NCBI GenBank assembly: GCA_910586535.1
Contig: CAJUHS010000039.1
Span: 1-13,426 of the forward strand
From: an uncultured Oscillospiraceae bacterium
GTDB taxonomy: Bacteria; Bacillota; Clostridia; Oscillospirales; Ruminococcaceae
DNA length: 13,426 bases
Direction: 5' to 3'
Shown here: piece by piece, positions 6,165-12,646 of the stretch
Position numbering within the stretch: position 1 is the first letter of the stretch
Layout of the letters: each line of letters starts with the position of its first letter
Notes under the pieces: model-generated
Seen by the model: the letters and a program-made list of their open reading frames with translations, nothing else
What the model was told of the DNA's origin: nothing
The model's database searches: none
Translations under genes and position numbers: made by a program

Positions 6165-6433
6165 AACGTTTCCTCCTTGTTCCCCAATGGGGAATTATTA
6201 TCAATTTCCTCTAAAAAAGTTTTGTCTTTAAGAGAAGTAATATCAGCCTTGCCGTGGTCAAACAGCATAGCTACAATTCTCTCGTATTCATAACCCGAAA
6301 TATTTTTGACGATAATAGCCAAAAGGTCCTCTATTATCGGAGTGAAAATCACATTGCCGTCCTCTCTTGTAACGTCTGCAATTTCCGTTATATCGGGAGT
6401 TGCGCTATTTGATATGCAATATTTTATAAGCAT
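6161..6433 (-). CDS. small hypothetical protein
   Basis: A 90-residue soluble protein with no family I recognise. It starts MLIKYCISNSATPDITEIADV and includes IIEDLLAIIVKNISGYEYERIVAMLFDHG. The last codons (DNNSPLGNKEETL) run through the TTCCCCAATGGGGAA palindrome and the Shine-Dalgarno of the next gene, so the coding end and the regulatory site overlap. The ATG lies ten bases after GGAGG and overlaps the upstream gene by ten bases, indicating tight coupling. Confidence 0.72.
   Translation of the reverse strand: MLIKYCISNSATPDITEIADVTREDGNVIFTPIIEDLLAIIVKNISGYEYERIVAMLFDHGKADITSLKDKTFLEEIDNNSPLGNKEETL
6180..6194. repeat. palindrome TTCCCCAATGGGGAA, copy 4
   Basis: A perfect 7+1+7 inverted repeat overlapping the 3' end of the 90-residue gene. 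It ends 15 bases before the ATG of the 164-residue gene (6164), immediately upstream of the AAGGAGG Shine-Dalgarno. Confidence 0.75.
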
Positions 6434-6681
6434 TTATGTTCGCCCTCCTGCATATACAATATAGCAGCGATCTGTTCCGTACATATGTATAAGGGATAAT
6501 CGCCGCGAATACCGTTTATGTCATATGCTGCAACGGTATTTCCGTATTCGGTAATGGAAAAATTTTTGCATTTTACAATAATTTCTCCGCCGTATTTGAA
6601 AATAATTTTTACAGTTTTCAATTCTTCGGGGTCAACGTTAGGTAAACCATTCAATTCCGTTTTTTCTTTGTTTCCGAACAT
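6424..6681 (-). CDS. small hypothetical protein, beta-rich
   Basis: An 85-residue soluble protein of unknown function. The centre is predicted to be beta-rich (VKIIFKYGGEIIVKCKNFSITEYGNTVAAYDI), followed by DYPLYICTEQIAAILYMQ. This resembles small barrel-like element proteins, but no family is identifiable. GAGGAG lies nine bases before the ATG. The Shine-Dalgarno region TTTTATGAGGAG is shared almost exactly with the one upstream of the following duplicated membrane gene, marking the border of the duplication. Confidence 0.72.
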   Translation of the reverse strand: MFGNKEKTELNGLPNVDPEELKTVKIIFKYGGEIIVKCKNFSITEYGNTVAAYDINGIRGDYPLYICTEQIAAILYMQEGEHKCL

Positions 6682-6694
6682 CTTTATCAGCTCC

Positions 6695-6937
6695 TCATAA
6701 AATAATATTCCATACGATATTGCCTATCAAAGCCGTACCGACAAACAAAATTGTGCAAAAAATTCTTGCTTTTAGATAATTGCAGTTTGCAGTTAAAAAT
6801 TTTACATCGTGCAACATAACTGCTTTTGTTATAGCACGTAAAGTTACAAAATCATTTTTGCACATTACAATGCAGCACCCAAGCATAAGCACATGCCAAC
6901 AAATACACATCACCAATATAATTTTTATTTTAATCAT
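6695..6937 (-). CDS. small two-TM membrane protein (duplication copy A)
   Basis: An 80-residue protein with two hydrophobic helices, about 4-26 (IKIILVMCICWHVLMLGCCIVMC) and 59-80 (IFCTILFVGTALIGNIVWNII). A short polar loop joins them (LHDVKFLTANCNYLKAR). Function is unknown. Start ATG follows GAGGAG with nine bases of spacing. The second half is clearly homologous, in both protein and DNA, to the next gene upstream (6950-7120): LHD-KFL--NC-Y-KARI-C is shared. It is one half of a tandem duplication that also copied the intergenic TTTTATGAGGAG. Confidence 0.7.
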   Translation of the reverse strand: MIKIKIILVMCICWHVLMLGCCIVMCKNDFVTLRAITKAVMLHDVKFLTANCNYLKARIFCTILFVGTALIGNIVWNIIL

Positions 6938-6949
6938 AATTTCAACTCC

Positions 6950-7120
6950 TCATAAAATATTGCTTGAGATATAGCCTATTAAATTCATAAGCAAAAATAA
7001 CGTTAAACACATAATTCTTGCCTTTTTATAATCGCAGTTCAAGTTTAAAAATTTACCGTCATGCAATACTTTGGCAATACTCCCGCCAATTCTCCTTTTT
7101 ATAGCATTTACCGTACACAT
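6950..7120 (-). pseudogene. truncated tandem copy B of the small membrane protein
   Basis: An open frame homologous to the C-terminal half of the 80-residue membrane protein (shared LHDGKFLNLNCDYKKARI and a closing hydrophobic helix ending NIL). The N-terminal membrane helix is missing. Upstream the frame runs out of phase through the last 60 bases of the radical SAM gene. The only in-frame ATG (7120) lacks a Shine-Dalgarno; a TTG at about 7066 would give 38 residues. The simplest reading is a partial tandem duplication whose 5' end was lost at the radical SAM gene border. A short single-TM product cannot be excluded. Confidence 0.5.
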
Positions 7121-7973
7121 AACGCTGTGCAAATTCAAGCTGCGCCGTGTTAGGTATAATACCCTTTTGCCCGTTGCGTTCAGCCTGTGCGTAAAGGTTA
7201 AAATTCCTGCATAGCCTGTTCAGCTCCTGCACACGGTAGTCTGCCTCCTGTAAGTCAAAGCGCACCAGTATGTATATAAAGATTTTGCTTTTGGATATTT
7301 TATGCCGTTCAAACATTTCAACCACGTGTTCAAAGTACGGGAGTTGTGAACAGGAATCGCAGGAAAAGCGTATATACTTTATCCAACGTATCTTTTTAAG
7401 CAGTCTGCATACATCATCTGTCAGTAACCTTATATCCATACCCTGATTTAAGTCAATGCTGTAACTTGTCTCGGTAAGCTCCGCAAGCTGTTCCAAACCG
7501 TAATCGCAGGCAAGGATATTATTATCCATAAGCACAAGCTTGTCCGTATCGGGACGTACAAGCTGCCGCCAAGATCGGTACGGTCTGATATTGCCCTCTT
7601 TCTGTGGTACATAGCACCACGGACATTTATTCGGGCAGCCTCTGGTGAGAAAGCCTATCGCATAATCACAGTTCGGGTATATGGAGTAGTCGGGAAACAT
7701 CTCATCAATCTCCGAGGGAAGCTCCCAAAACATACTACCGTACCCTGTCCCACCCTTTATCGTCTTTTCGGACGGCAGAAACGGGTTTTCTTCTGTAAAA
7801 TCGAATACCTTAGAAGAATAAATACTATCATATTTGTCATTGTCAAGCGCACACCACCACTCGACCGTATCTCCAATGGACCTGTGGTACGCCGAAATTT
7901 TCATCAGCGCATAGTTGGGGAAACTCTTGTGCGGCATATGCTCATACTCCGCGTCATGTAAGCCTATCAGCAT
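7059..7973 (-). CDS. radical SAM protein with B12-binding-like N-terminus
   Basis: A 304-residue protein. The N-terminal ~100 residues (MLIGLHDAEYEHMPHKSFPNYALMKISAYHR, later IKGGTGY and LPSEIDEMFPDYSIYP) resemble the cobalamin-binding-like domain seen in MiaB-like and phage-type radical SAM proteins. The cluster motif is RGCPNKCPWC with Cys113, Cys117 and Cys120 (Cx3Cx2C), preceded by GFLT and followed by YVPQKEG. Barrel strands such as KLVLMDNNILA and DLNQGMDIRLL follow. I set the start at ATG 7973, after CAGGAG with seven bases of spacing; the longer frame overlaps the upstream gene and its extra 13 residues are basic and unlike the family. Substrate unknown. It heads the accessory module. 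Confidence 0.85.
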   Translation of the reverse strand: MLIGLHDAEYEHMPHKSFPNYALMKISAYHRSIGDTVEWWCALDNDKYDSIYSSKVFDFTEENPFLPSEKTIKGGTGYGSMFWELPSEIDEMFPDYSIYPNCDYAIGFLTRGCPNKCPWCYVPQKEGNIRPYRSWRQLVRPDTDKLVLMDNNILACDYGLEQLAELTETSYSIDLNQGMDIRLLTDDVCRLLKKIRWIKYIRFSCDSCSQLPYFEHVVEMFERHKISKSKIFIYILVRFDLQEADYRVQELNRLCRNFNLYAQAERNGQKGIIPNTAQLEFAQRYVYGKCYKKENWREYCQSIA

Positions 7974-7977
7974 AATT

Positions 7978-8316
7978 TTACTCCTGTTTTTCAGCTTGAT
8001 CCGTAATTTCAATGTTTATGGTTTCCTTTACCGAACCGTTAAGTATACATATAATTTTTTCTGACATTTTAAGATTCGGATAATCACTTGAAACAGTGGC
8101 AACATATGTACAATCATCATTACGTTTTTGCAGCCATAGAGTGTTTTTACTATCTGTAGCCACTATGCGGTAATCGCCATTAACAAGTTCCCCAATTTCA
8201 AATATTATAGCAGGAGTTGTTTTAAGCTGTAAGGAATAACGTAAACCTGTGCTCAATATAAATGTTATTACAAAAGCAAACAAAACTACTATTGTACTAA
8301 TAGCCAAGTTTTTCAC
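7978..8316 (-). CDS. small membrane-anchored protein
   Basis: About 112 residues with an N-terminal signal-anchor helix (about 4-24, LAISTIVVLFAFVITFILSTG) and a soluble, beta-rich outer part (YRIVATDSKNTLWLQKR, TYVATVSSDYPNL, IICILNGSVKETINIEI). It is probably extracytoplasmic. I favour GTG 8316 (AGGGG 11 bases upstream); a TTG at 8325 is only two bases from the Shine-Dalgarno. No family recognised. Its stop codon overlaps the ribosome binding site of the radical SAM gene. Confidence 0.7.
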   Translation of the reverse strand: MKNLAISTIVVLFAFVITFILSTGLRYSLQLKTTPAIIFEIGELVNGDYRIVATDSKNTLWLQKRNDDCTYVATVSSDYPNLKMSEKIICILNGSVKETINIEITDQAEKQE

Positions 8317-8321
8317 TGTAA

Positions 8322-8714
8322 TCAATTCCCCTTTACTTTAATTGTATAAACGCCATTTTCATAACTTATAATTTCATAACGCTCTTGAAATTCGTTCATA
8401 TCGACATCAGCGGCTACAGCTACTTTATATTTTCCCGTATGATCGGCAAGTCCTAATTCTTCTGCAATTGATATAATGAGATCAGATTTATAAGCAACCA
8501 TTAAACTCATTACAAGACATATGCCAACAAAACTAATAATTAATCCTGTTATTCTTCTCCAAGCTGAAAAATAACTGCGCCCTTTTATGTGCAATATTAC
8601 TCCACCGTAAGCAAGAGCTATTACTATGAGTTCTGCACAAAAAAATGCGAGCGAACCAACGATTGACAACGTTACAATTTCTTTAATAAGTACAACACCA
8701 TTCATAAATTCCAT
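8322..8714 (-). CDS. two-TM membrane protein
   Basis: A 130-residue protein with hydrophobic helices at about 13-40 (IVTLSIVGSLAFFCAELIVIALAYGGVI) and 56-75 (TGLIISFVGICLVMSLMVAY), separated by a basic loop (IKGRSYFSAWRRI). The basic loop suggests both ends face outward. The 55-residue tail (YKVAVAADVDMNEFQERYEIISYENGVYTIKVKGN) looks like a small beta domain. Start ATG follows AAGGAG with nine bases of spacing. Third of four small membrane-protein genes lying between the relaxase and the radical SAM gene. Function unknown. Confidence 0.75.
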   Translation of the reverse strand: MEFMNGVVLIKEIVTLSIVGSLAFFCAELIVIALAYGGVILHIKGRSYFSAWRRITGLIISFVGICLVMSLMVAYKSDLIISIAEELGLADHTGKYKVAVAADVDMNEFQERYEIISYENGVYTIKVKGN

Positions 8715-8727
8715 AACAATAATCTCC

Positions 8728-9000
8728 TTAAAAATTTTTACTATCTTTGTTCTTTTCGTTCTTGTCTACTGAACGTTTAGAATTTTGATGTTCTTCCTGC
8801 CTTCCATGTTCGGTTTGTTGCTCTTGCCGATCCGCTTCAATACCGAAAAGTTCTCTTTTTAATGAATCAACATTTTGCTGACGCTGTTCTATAGCAGCAA
8901 AGAAAGAACGATTAGATTTATGCAATCTTATCAGAAGCACCGCTGTTGCAACGATAATGACTATTTGCACAATTACCCAAACAATCATAAGGATATTCAT
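8728..9000 (-). CDS. single-TM protein carrying a copy of the relaxase C-terminal tail
   Basis: A 90-residue protein: membrane helix at 3-25 (ILMIVWVIVQIVIIVATAVLL), then a charged coiled-coil tail. Residues 34-51 (FAAIEQRQQNVDSLKREL) match relaxase residues 401-418 at 16 of 18 positions. Residues 55-77 (EADRQEQQTEHGRQEEHQN...) match relaxase 459-482 at about 15 of 23 positions, with the intervening 40 relaxase residues missing. The DNA is also similar, so this is a recent partial duplication fused to a membrane anchor. Start ATG 9000 follows GGAGGAG and the upstream stop; the longer upstream frame is spurious. It may tether the relaxosome or compete for a relaxase partner, which is inference. 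Confidence 0.78.
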   Translation of the reverse strand: MNILMIVWVIVQIVIIVATAVLLIRLHKSNRSFFAAIEQRQQNVDSLKRELFGIEADRQEQQTEHGRQEEHQNSKRSVDKNEKNKDSKNF

Positions 9001-9001
9001 T

Positions 9002-9367
9002 TTACTCCTCCGCTTCTGTTTCAACAAGATTTTTAGAATTAAAATAGTCTCCAACATTATATGAGTTGTAAACTTCCTTGCTGACATTAAATATCTTTTC
9101 ATACTCAGATGTTACGTCAGTAATAGATTGTGTGTATTCTCCTGTAATGTACAATTTGTATTCAGTTACTGCTCCGCGAAAAACTGTAGCATTATGTGTA
9201 ATAACTTTTTTGTCTGTCACATATCCGTCTGCAATATCACTTTTTCTTTTGAAGTCAATAGCTTGACCCATGAAAGCTGATATCATAAACGTAATTAGAA
9301 CTCCTGCACATATACAAACTAAAAAATACTTAATATTGAATATTGTTTTTTTAAATTTAGTATCCAC
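9002..9367 (-). CDS. small membrane-anchored protein, GTG start overlapping relaxase stop
   Basis: About 121 residues. A hydrophobic helix at about 13-33 (KYFLVCICAGVLITFMISAFM) is followed by a soluble, probably extracytoplasmic domain with beta strands (DGYVTDKKVITHN, TEYKLYITGEYTQ) and a closing YNSYNVGDYFNSKNLVE. The longer open frame reaches back into the relaxase out of phase. I choose GTG 9367, five bases after AGGAAAGG and overlapping the relaxase end by 11 bases, because the protein then begins MDTKFKK directly before the membrane helix. No family recognised with confidence. Confidence 0.7.
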   Translation of the reverse strand: MDTKFKKTIFNIKYFLVCICAGVLITFMISAFMGQAIDFKRKSDIADGYVTDKKVITHNATVFRGAVTEYKLYITGEYTQSITDVTSEYEKIFNVSKEVYNSYNVGDYFNSKNLVETEAEE

Positions 9368-10814
9368 TTGACCTTTCCTTTCTGTTTGGATATTCCTCCT
9401 GCCGTTCCTGTTCGGATTGCTGTTCCTGCTGTTCCGCTTCAAGCTGCCGCTGTATTTTTTCATACGGATTATTTTCAATATCCCTTTTGTAAGTATTGAA
9501 AAGTCCCGAAATATAATCCCGTTCCTCTTTTTGCTTTTCAACAGTAACATCAAGCTCGGCAAGCTCCCTCTTTAATGAATCGACATTTTGCCGCCGCTGT
9601 TCAATATCTGCAAAACTGCCGATACCGTTTTTTTCAACATAAGATACTTTTTTATACTCCTCCTTTTCATCAGTCGTGAGAAAATCTTTATCGACTAAAG
9701 AAAGATAAACCTTTCCGTCCTCTATAATTTTCTCTACTTTTTCAATCTGCGCGGCAAGCTCTTTCTTTTTCAAAACAGAGTTTTGATAATTCTCCGCCGC
9801 CGCATTAAGACGGTTTTCCAACTCGTTTACAGATGTAATGTTATTACTGCTCAAATAATTTAACAGCTCCGCGCTTTTCCGCAAATCCGAGTAAGTCGCT
9901 CTCTTTGGCTTTTGGGTAAAAACGGCTATCTGCATTTGCCGCATACAAAACGCATATTCACACTGTACGCCCGAGTATCCTTGAATTGCCGTTAAACTGA
10001 TTTCCTGTTCCTTGTGTAAAATGCGATATTGCAAATCATCAACGGAGTAACCGTCCCCAAGCCGATAACTTCTTATAGCGTTTTTCTGCTTCGGAGCTTT
10101 TACCGAAAGATACTTTCCCGACCGAACGGTATAACCCTGTTCTTTGAGCTTGTCCGCCAAATCGGAAACACTTTGCACGTCCTCGCGCAAAATCAATTTG
10201 TCGATTTCGGCGGCAAGCTGCTGTTTCCAAGACGTTCCGTTCTGCTTCGCAAGCCATTCGGAATACTTCATCGTATTTTTGTGTTTGGGACTTTCAATAA
10301 TATGTAATCCGTGTTCAAGAGCAATTTCATCTGAAATTTTTCTTGCGCGTTTAAGTGTATTCATATTATCGTTCCACTTTTTTCCGTCAAGACTATACGG
10401 GCATGCCGCGAAATGATTATGCAGATGTCCTTTATCCAAATGCGTTGAAACAATGACTTGCATATTTTCACCGAAAGTTTTCTTTGCCCATTCAATACCA
10501 ATTTTATGAGCTTCATCGGGAGTAACGTTTTCCTTTGGATCAAAAGACTGCACATAATGATGTATTCTCACTTTTTCTTTGGATTTAGATTTTTCATTAT
10601 TTTGAAATTCTTGAAAATTTAAATCCGATTTAAAAAATCTCTCTTTCGCGTAATATTCAAAGGTTCTGCGAAACTCATCATAAGCACTTTGCGGATTAGC
10701 AGTACAGTTTATGCCTGTTGCAAATTTCATTTCGTCATTTTTATCGCCGTTTAAAATATATTCTATATTTGAAAGCGGCGTTGAATGAATTGAAATGTGT
10801 TTTATAATCGGCAT
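9357..10814 (-). CDS. mobA: MobP-type relaxase / mobilization protein
   Basis: A 485-residue DNA relaxase that should nick one strand at oriT, stay covalently bound and lead the strand into the recipient. Landmarks are the candidate nicking tyrosine Tyr19 in LSNIEYILN (motif I), IHHYVQSF at 84-91 (motif II), and HLDKGHLHNHF at 125-135. The last gives the His-x-Asp-x-x-His-x-His-x-His metal triad (His130, His132, His134) of the Relaxase/MobA-MobL Pfam family. After about residue 190 the protein is helical, ending in a long coiled coil (340-480) very rich in Gln/Glu. Start ATG overlaps the mobC stop (TAATG) after GGAGGAG. Parts of its tail are duplicated in the gene at 8728. Confidence 0.93.
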   Translation of the reverse strand: MPIIKHISIHSTPLSNIEYILNGDKNDEMKFATGINCTANPQSAYDEFRRTFEYYAKERFFKSDLNFQEFQNNEKSKSKEKVRIHHYVQSFDPKENVTPDEAHKIGIEWAKKTFGENMQVIVSTHLDKGHLHNHFAACPYSLDGKKWNDNMNTLKRARKISDEIALEHGLHIIESPKHKNTMKYSEWLAKQNGTSWKQQLAAEIDKLILREDVQSVSDLADKLKEQGYTVRSGKYLSVKAPKQKNAIRSYRLGDGYSVDDLQYRILHKEQEISLTAIQGYSGVQCEYAFCMRQMQIAVFTQKPKRATYSDLRKSAELLNYLSSNNITSVNELENRLNAAAENYQNSVLKKKELAAQIEKVEKIIEDGKVYLSLVDKDFLTTDEKEEYKKVSYVEKNGIGSFADIEQRRQNVDSLKRELAELDVTVEKQKEERDYISGLFNTYKRDIENNPYEKIQRQLEAEQQEQQSEQERQEEYPNRKERSSGY

Positions 10815-11155
10815 TACAACAGCTCCTCCGATTCAAGCGGTTCTAACCAGTCCTCTACAATAATACGAAGTTGTTTCATTTCCGCAAGAACGTCCTCCAT
10901 ATCTTTTTGATAAACGCTTCCTGTACTGTTCATGACCGTTGCTATCTGATTAAGATTTACGCCGATCCGATTCAAGGCTCGGTGTACGTCGTTCAGCTCT
11001 TTCAAGGGGAAAACTTTCACAACACCCTGTACTGCAATCGTGCGAATGTAAGTGCCTGTTCTCAATCCAAGTTCAGCAGAACGGCGGCAAACCGTTTCCC
11101 ACTCCGTTGGTGAAAAACCAACAATTTTCTTTATTCTGTCTTTTCTATACGGCAT
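10814..11155 (-). CDS. mobC: MobC-type relaxosome accessory protein
   Basis: A 113-residue protein with the signature of MobC/BMFP mobilization proteins: IVGFSPTEWETVCRRSAELGLRTGTYIR (ribbon-helix-helix-like N-terminus) and LNRIGVNLNQIA at 61-72. MobC proteins bind and help open oriT so the relaxase can nick. Start ATG has GGAGG seven bases upstream and the stop overlaps the relaxase ATG, so the two are one translational unit. The dyad-rich region just upstream (11190-11300) is the natural candidate for its binding site. Confidence 0.92.
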   Translation of the reverse strand: MPYRKDRIKKIVGFSPTEWETVCRRSAELGLRTGTYIRTIAVQGVVKVFPLKELNDVHRALNRIGVNLNQIATVMNSTGSVYQKDMEDVLAEMKQLRIIVEDWLEPLESEELL

Positions 11156-11189
11156 TACTATACCTCCATATTTTACAAAATCGGGGTTA

Positions 11190-11300
11190 CAGGGTTCGCC
11201 CTGCCATTATCTGCATATTTGTCAGATAATGGGAAAAGGTATATACCTTTTCTGTGCTTGCTATTCTATATCCGCACCTTTTTCGCCACCGTACGGCTAC
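11190..11300. other. candidate origin of transfer (oriT) with nested dyads
   Basis: Directly upstream of mobC lie several inverted repeats: CAGGG-TTCG-CCCTG (11190-11203), CCATTATCTG/CAGATAATGG (arms 11204-11213 and 11223-11232), a perfect 20-bp palindrome centred on GGTATATACC (11233-11252), and CCGTACGG (11289-11296). Dense dyads upstream of mobC-relaxase genes are typical of oriT. The exact nick site cannot be located from the sequence alone, and part of these may be mobC operators or promoter elements. Confidence 0.6.
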
Positions 11301-11580
11301 CTCCCAAAATGGGCAAAAAACTCTCAATTTGTCCGTTCCCTCCTCCTCTGCAAAAGACTGAAAAATAAAATTTTTCATTTTGTGCTGATTCTTCAAAAAT
11401 GCAAAAATCTCAAAAAATCCAATTCGGGGAGAATTATCAAATTTTCAATTTTTGAAGATTTTTAAAATCAGATGATTTATAAAAAATGCAAAAATTCATA
11501 AAATCTCATTTCGGATAGTTTTTCATTTTTTACAAAAATCGAAAACTTATAAAATTATTTCTTCGCGGGATTTTAAGATT
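11301..11580. other. AT-rich intergenic region with degenerate repeats
   Basis: A non-coding stretch between the candidate oriT and the 147-residue gene. Three imperfect units beginning AAAAATGCAAAAAT or AAAAATCGAAAAC (about 11395, 11482, 11533) are each followed 28-29 bases later by a TTCGGGGA, TTCGGATA or TTCGCGGG element. An AT-only inverted repeat, TTATAAAAT/ATTTTATAA (11547-11555 and 11578-11586), closes the region over the upstream gene stop. It could be a protein-binding or strand-opening region. No gene seen. Confidence 0.4.
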
Positions 11581-12024
11581 TTATAACTGCGCCTGTTGAC
11601 AAGCATTTGCATTTTCGGTGATTTTCTTAGCAACATAATAACAGTCAAGTGACTTGTCTTTGTTTTGGGGATTGGGGCGGAAGTCCTCGCTGTAATAGCT
11701 CACAATGCGATAAATGCGAGTATAGTCCTGTTCTATATCATCATTTTCATTGTAAACATACTCGTCAATGGTTACAACCTTTGCTTTTGCACCGTCAGCC
11801 CAAATTTTATAAACGCGTTCACCATCACCGCATTCAAGCCATTCAGAACCCTTATATTTACTGTAATAAAACACAACCTCGTTTCTGTAGCTTCTGCCAT
11901 ATTCCTTAGCTATCGCGCGCTGCTCCTTTTCCGACCTTTTGAAGGCTTTTTCTTTTTCGGGACTTTTTGATATGTAGCTATAAAAAATTTTCTTTAACCT
12001 CGATTTTCCGAAATAATTTGTCAT
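11581..12024 (-). CDS. hypothetical protein
   Basis: A 147-residue soluble protein of unknown function. The N-terminus is basic and helical (MTNYFGKSRLKKIFYSYISKSPEKEKAFKRSEKEQRAIAKEYG); a beta-rich part follows (NEVVFYYSKYKGSEWLE, ERVYKIWADGAKAKVVTIDEYVYNE), then TRIYRIVSYYSEDFRPNP and a polar end. I choose ATG 12024, eight bases after AGGAG; a GTG at 12033 overlaps that Shine-Dalgarno. It lies between the element-end genes and the mobilization region. No conserved motif allows a function to be named. Confidence 0.72.
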   Translation of the reverse strand: MTNYFGKSRLKKIFYSYISKSPEKEKAFKRSEKEQRAIAKEYGRSYRNEVVFYYSKYKGSEWLECGDGERVYKIWADGAKAKVVTIDEYVYNENDDIEQDYTRIYRIVSYYSEDFRPNPQNKDKSLDCYYVAKKITENANACQQAQL

Positions 12025-12035
12025 TGCTATCACTC

Positions 12036-12104
12036 CTACCTATGAACCGATTTTACTAAGTTTATTAAAAGTTTTATTGATAAACACAAAAGAGAAATAT
12101 TCAT
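12036..12104 (-). CDS. possible 22-residue hydrophobic small ORF / leader
   Basis: MNISLLCLSIKLLINLVKSVHR, preceded by AGGG five bases before the ATG, with its TAG directly before the Shine-Dalgarno of the 147-residue gene. It is amphipathic to hydrophobic. The same frame is open all the way up to the stop codon of the gene at 12180, so it may instead be the end of a decayed or read-through extension. Evidence is weak. Confidence 0.25.
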   Translation of the reverse strand: MNISLLCLSIKLLINLVKSVHR

Positions 12105-12179
12105 GGTAACCCTAACTAATGTTAGTATTGCTTCGTCTATTTCACCTATTAAAATATCTTTTAAAGCGTTTTGATTTTG

Positions 12180-12632
12180 TTATTCATAAACTTTTGCGCT
12201 TGTGCTGTTGGTATCGTCTGAAACAAGTTCATCTGATACATTGGAACCTTCTGTCACTGTGATTGAAATTTCAGCTGTAATGTTCTGTTCGGGTAATGCC
12301 ACGTGCGGTGAGGAATTGTTATTGATTATAGAAACTGCAATTATTACTGTAAGCACAAGAATGATACCGAGAACGACAAAGCAGGAAATCAGATTTTTCT
12401 TATCGACTGTTATAACGCTTCTCGTAGCTGTTTTTAACTGCTTGTCCTTTTTGCGTAATTGCTTCTGTAGATCGGCAATTACTATATTTTTTTCGTAACT
12501 TTCTTCAATGTCAAGACTTTTATCAAAATTGTCTTCTGAAAGAAAAAGCGGGATTTTTTTCAAAGCTTCTTTTTCGTCAGGCAAGATTGAGATTTCCCCG
12601 TCATCTGCGTCTTTTACAAACTTATACCACAT
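12180..12632 (-). CDS. single-TM membrane protein with coiled coil
   Basis: A 150-residue protein: an acidic cytoplasmic N-terminus beginning MWYKFVKDADDGEISILPDEKEAL, a Lys/Gln-rich coiled-coil stretch (46-68, YEKNIVIADLQKQLRKKDKQLK), one membrane helix at about 81-103 (LISCFVVLGIILVLTVIIAVSII), and a Ser/Thr/Asn/Glu-rich external tail of 45 residues. Such layouts occur in element proteins of unknown function; no family is named. There is no clear Shine-Dalgarno before the ATG, and it starts 14 bases after the stop of the excisionase-like gene, so translation probably depends on coupling. The frame stays open for 47 codons beyond its TAA. Confidence 0.72.
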   Translation of the reverse strand: MWYKFVKDADDGEISILPDEKEALKKIPLFLSEDNFDKSLDIEESYEKNIVIADLQKQLRKKDKQLKTATRSVITVDKKNLISCFVVLGIILVLTVIIAVSIINNNSSPHVALPEQNITAEISITVTEGSNVSDELVSDDTNSTSAKVYE

Positions 12633-12646
12633 AAAATACCATAATA

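Noticed and set aside
9001..9102. 34-residue N-terminal extension of the relaxase-tail protein
   Set aside because: It overlaps the upstream gene out of frame. ATG 9000 follows GGAGGAG directly.
9368..9562. Upstream extension of the small membrane gene into the relaxase gene
   Set aside because: The extra residues are out of phase with the relaxase, basic and repetitive. A GTG with a good Shine-Dalgarno at 9367 explains the gene better.
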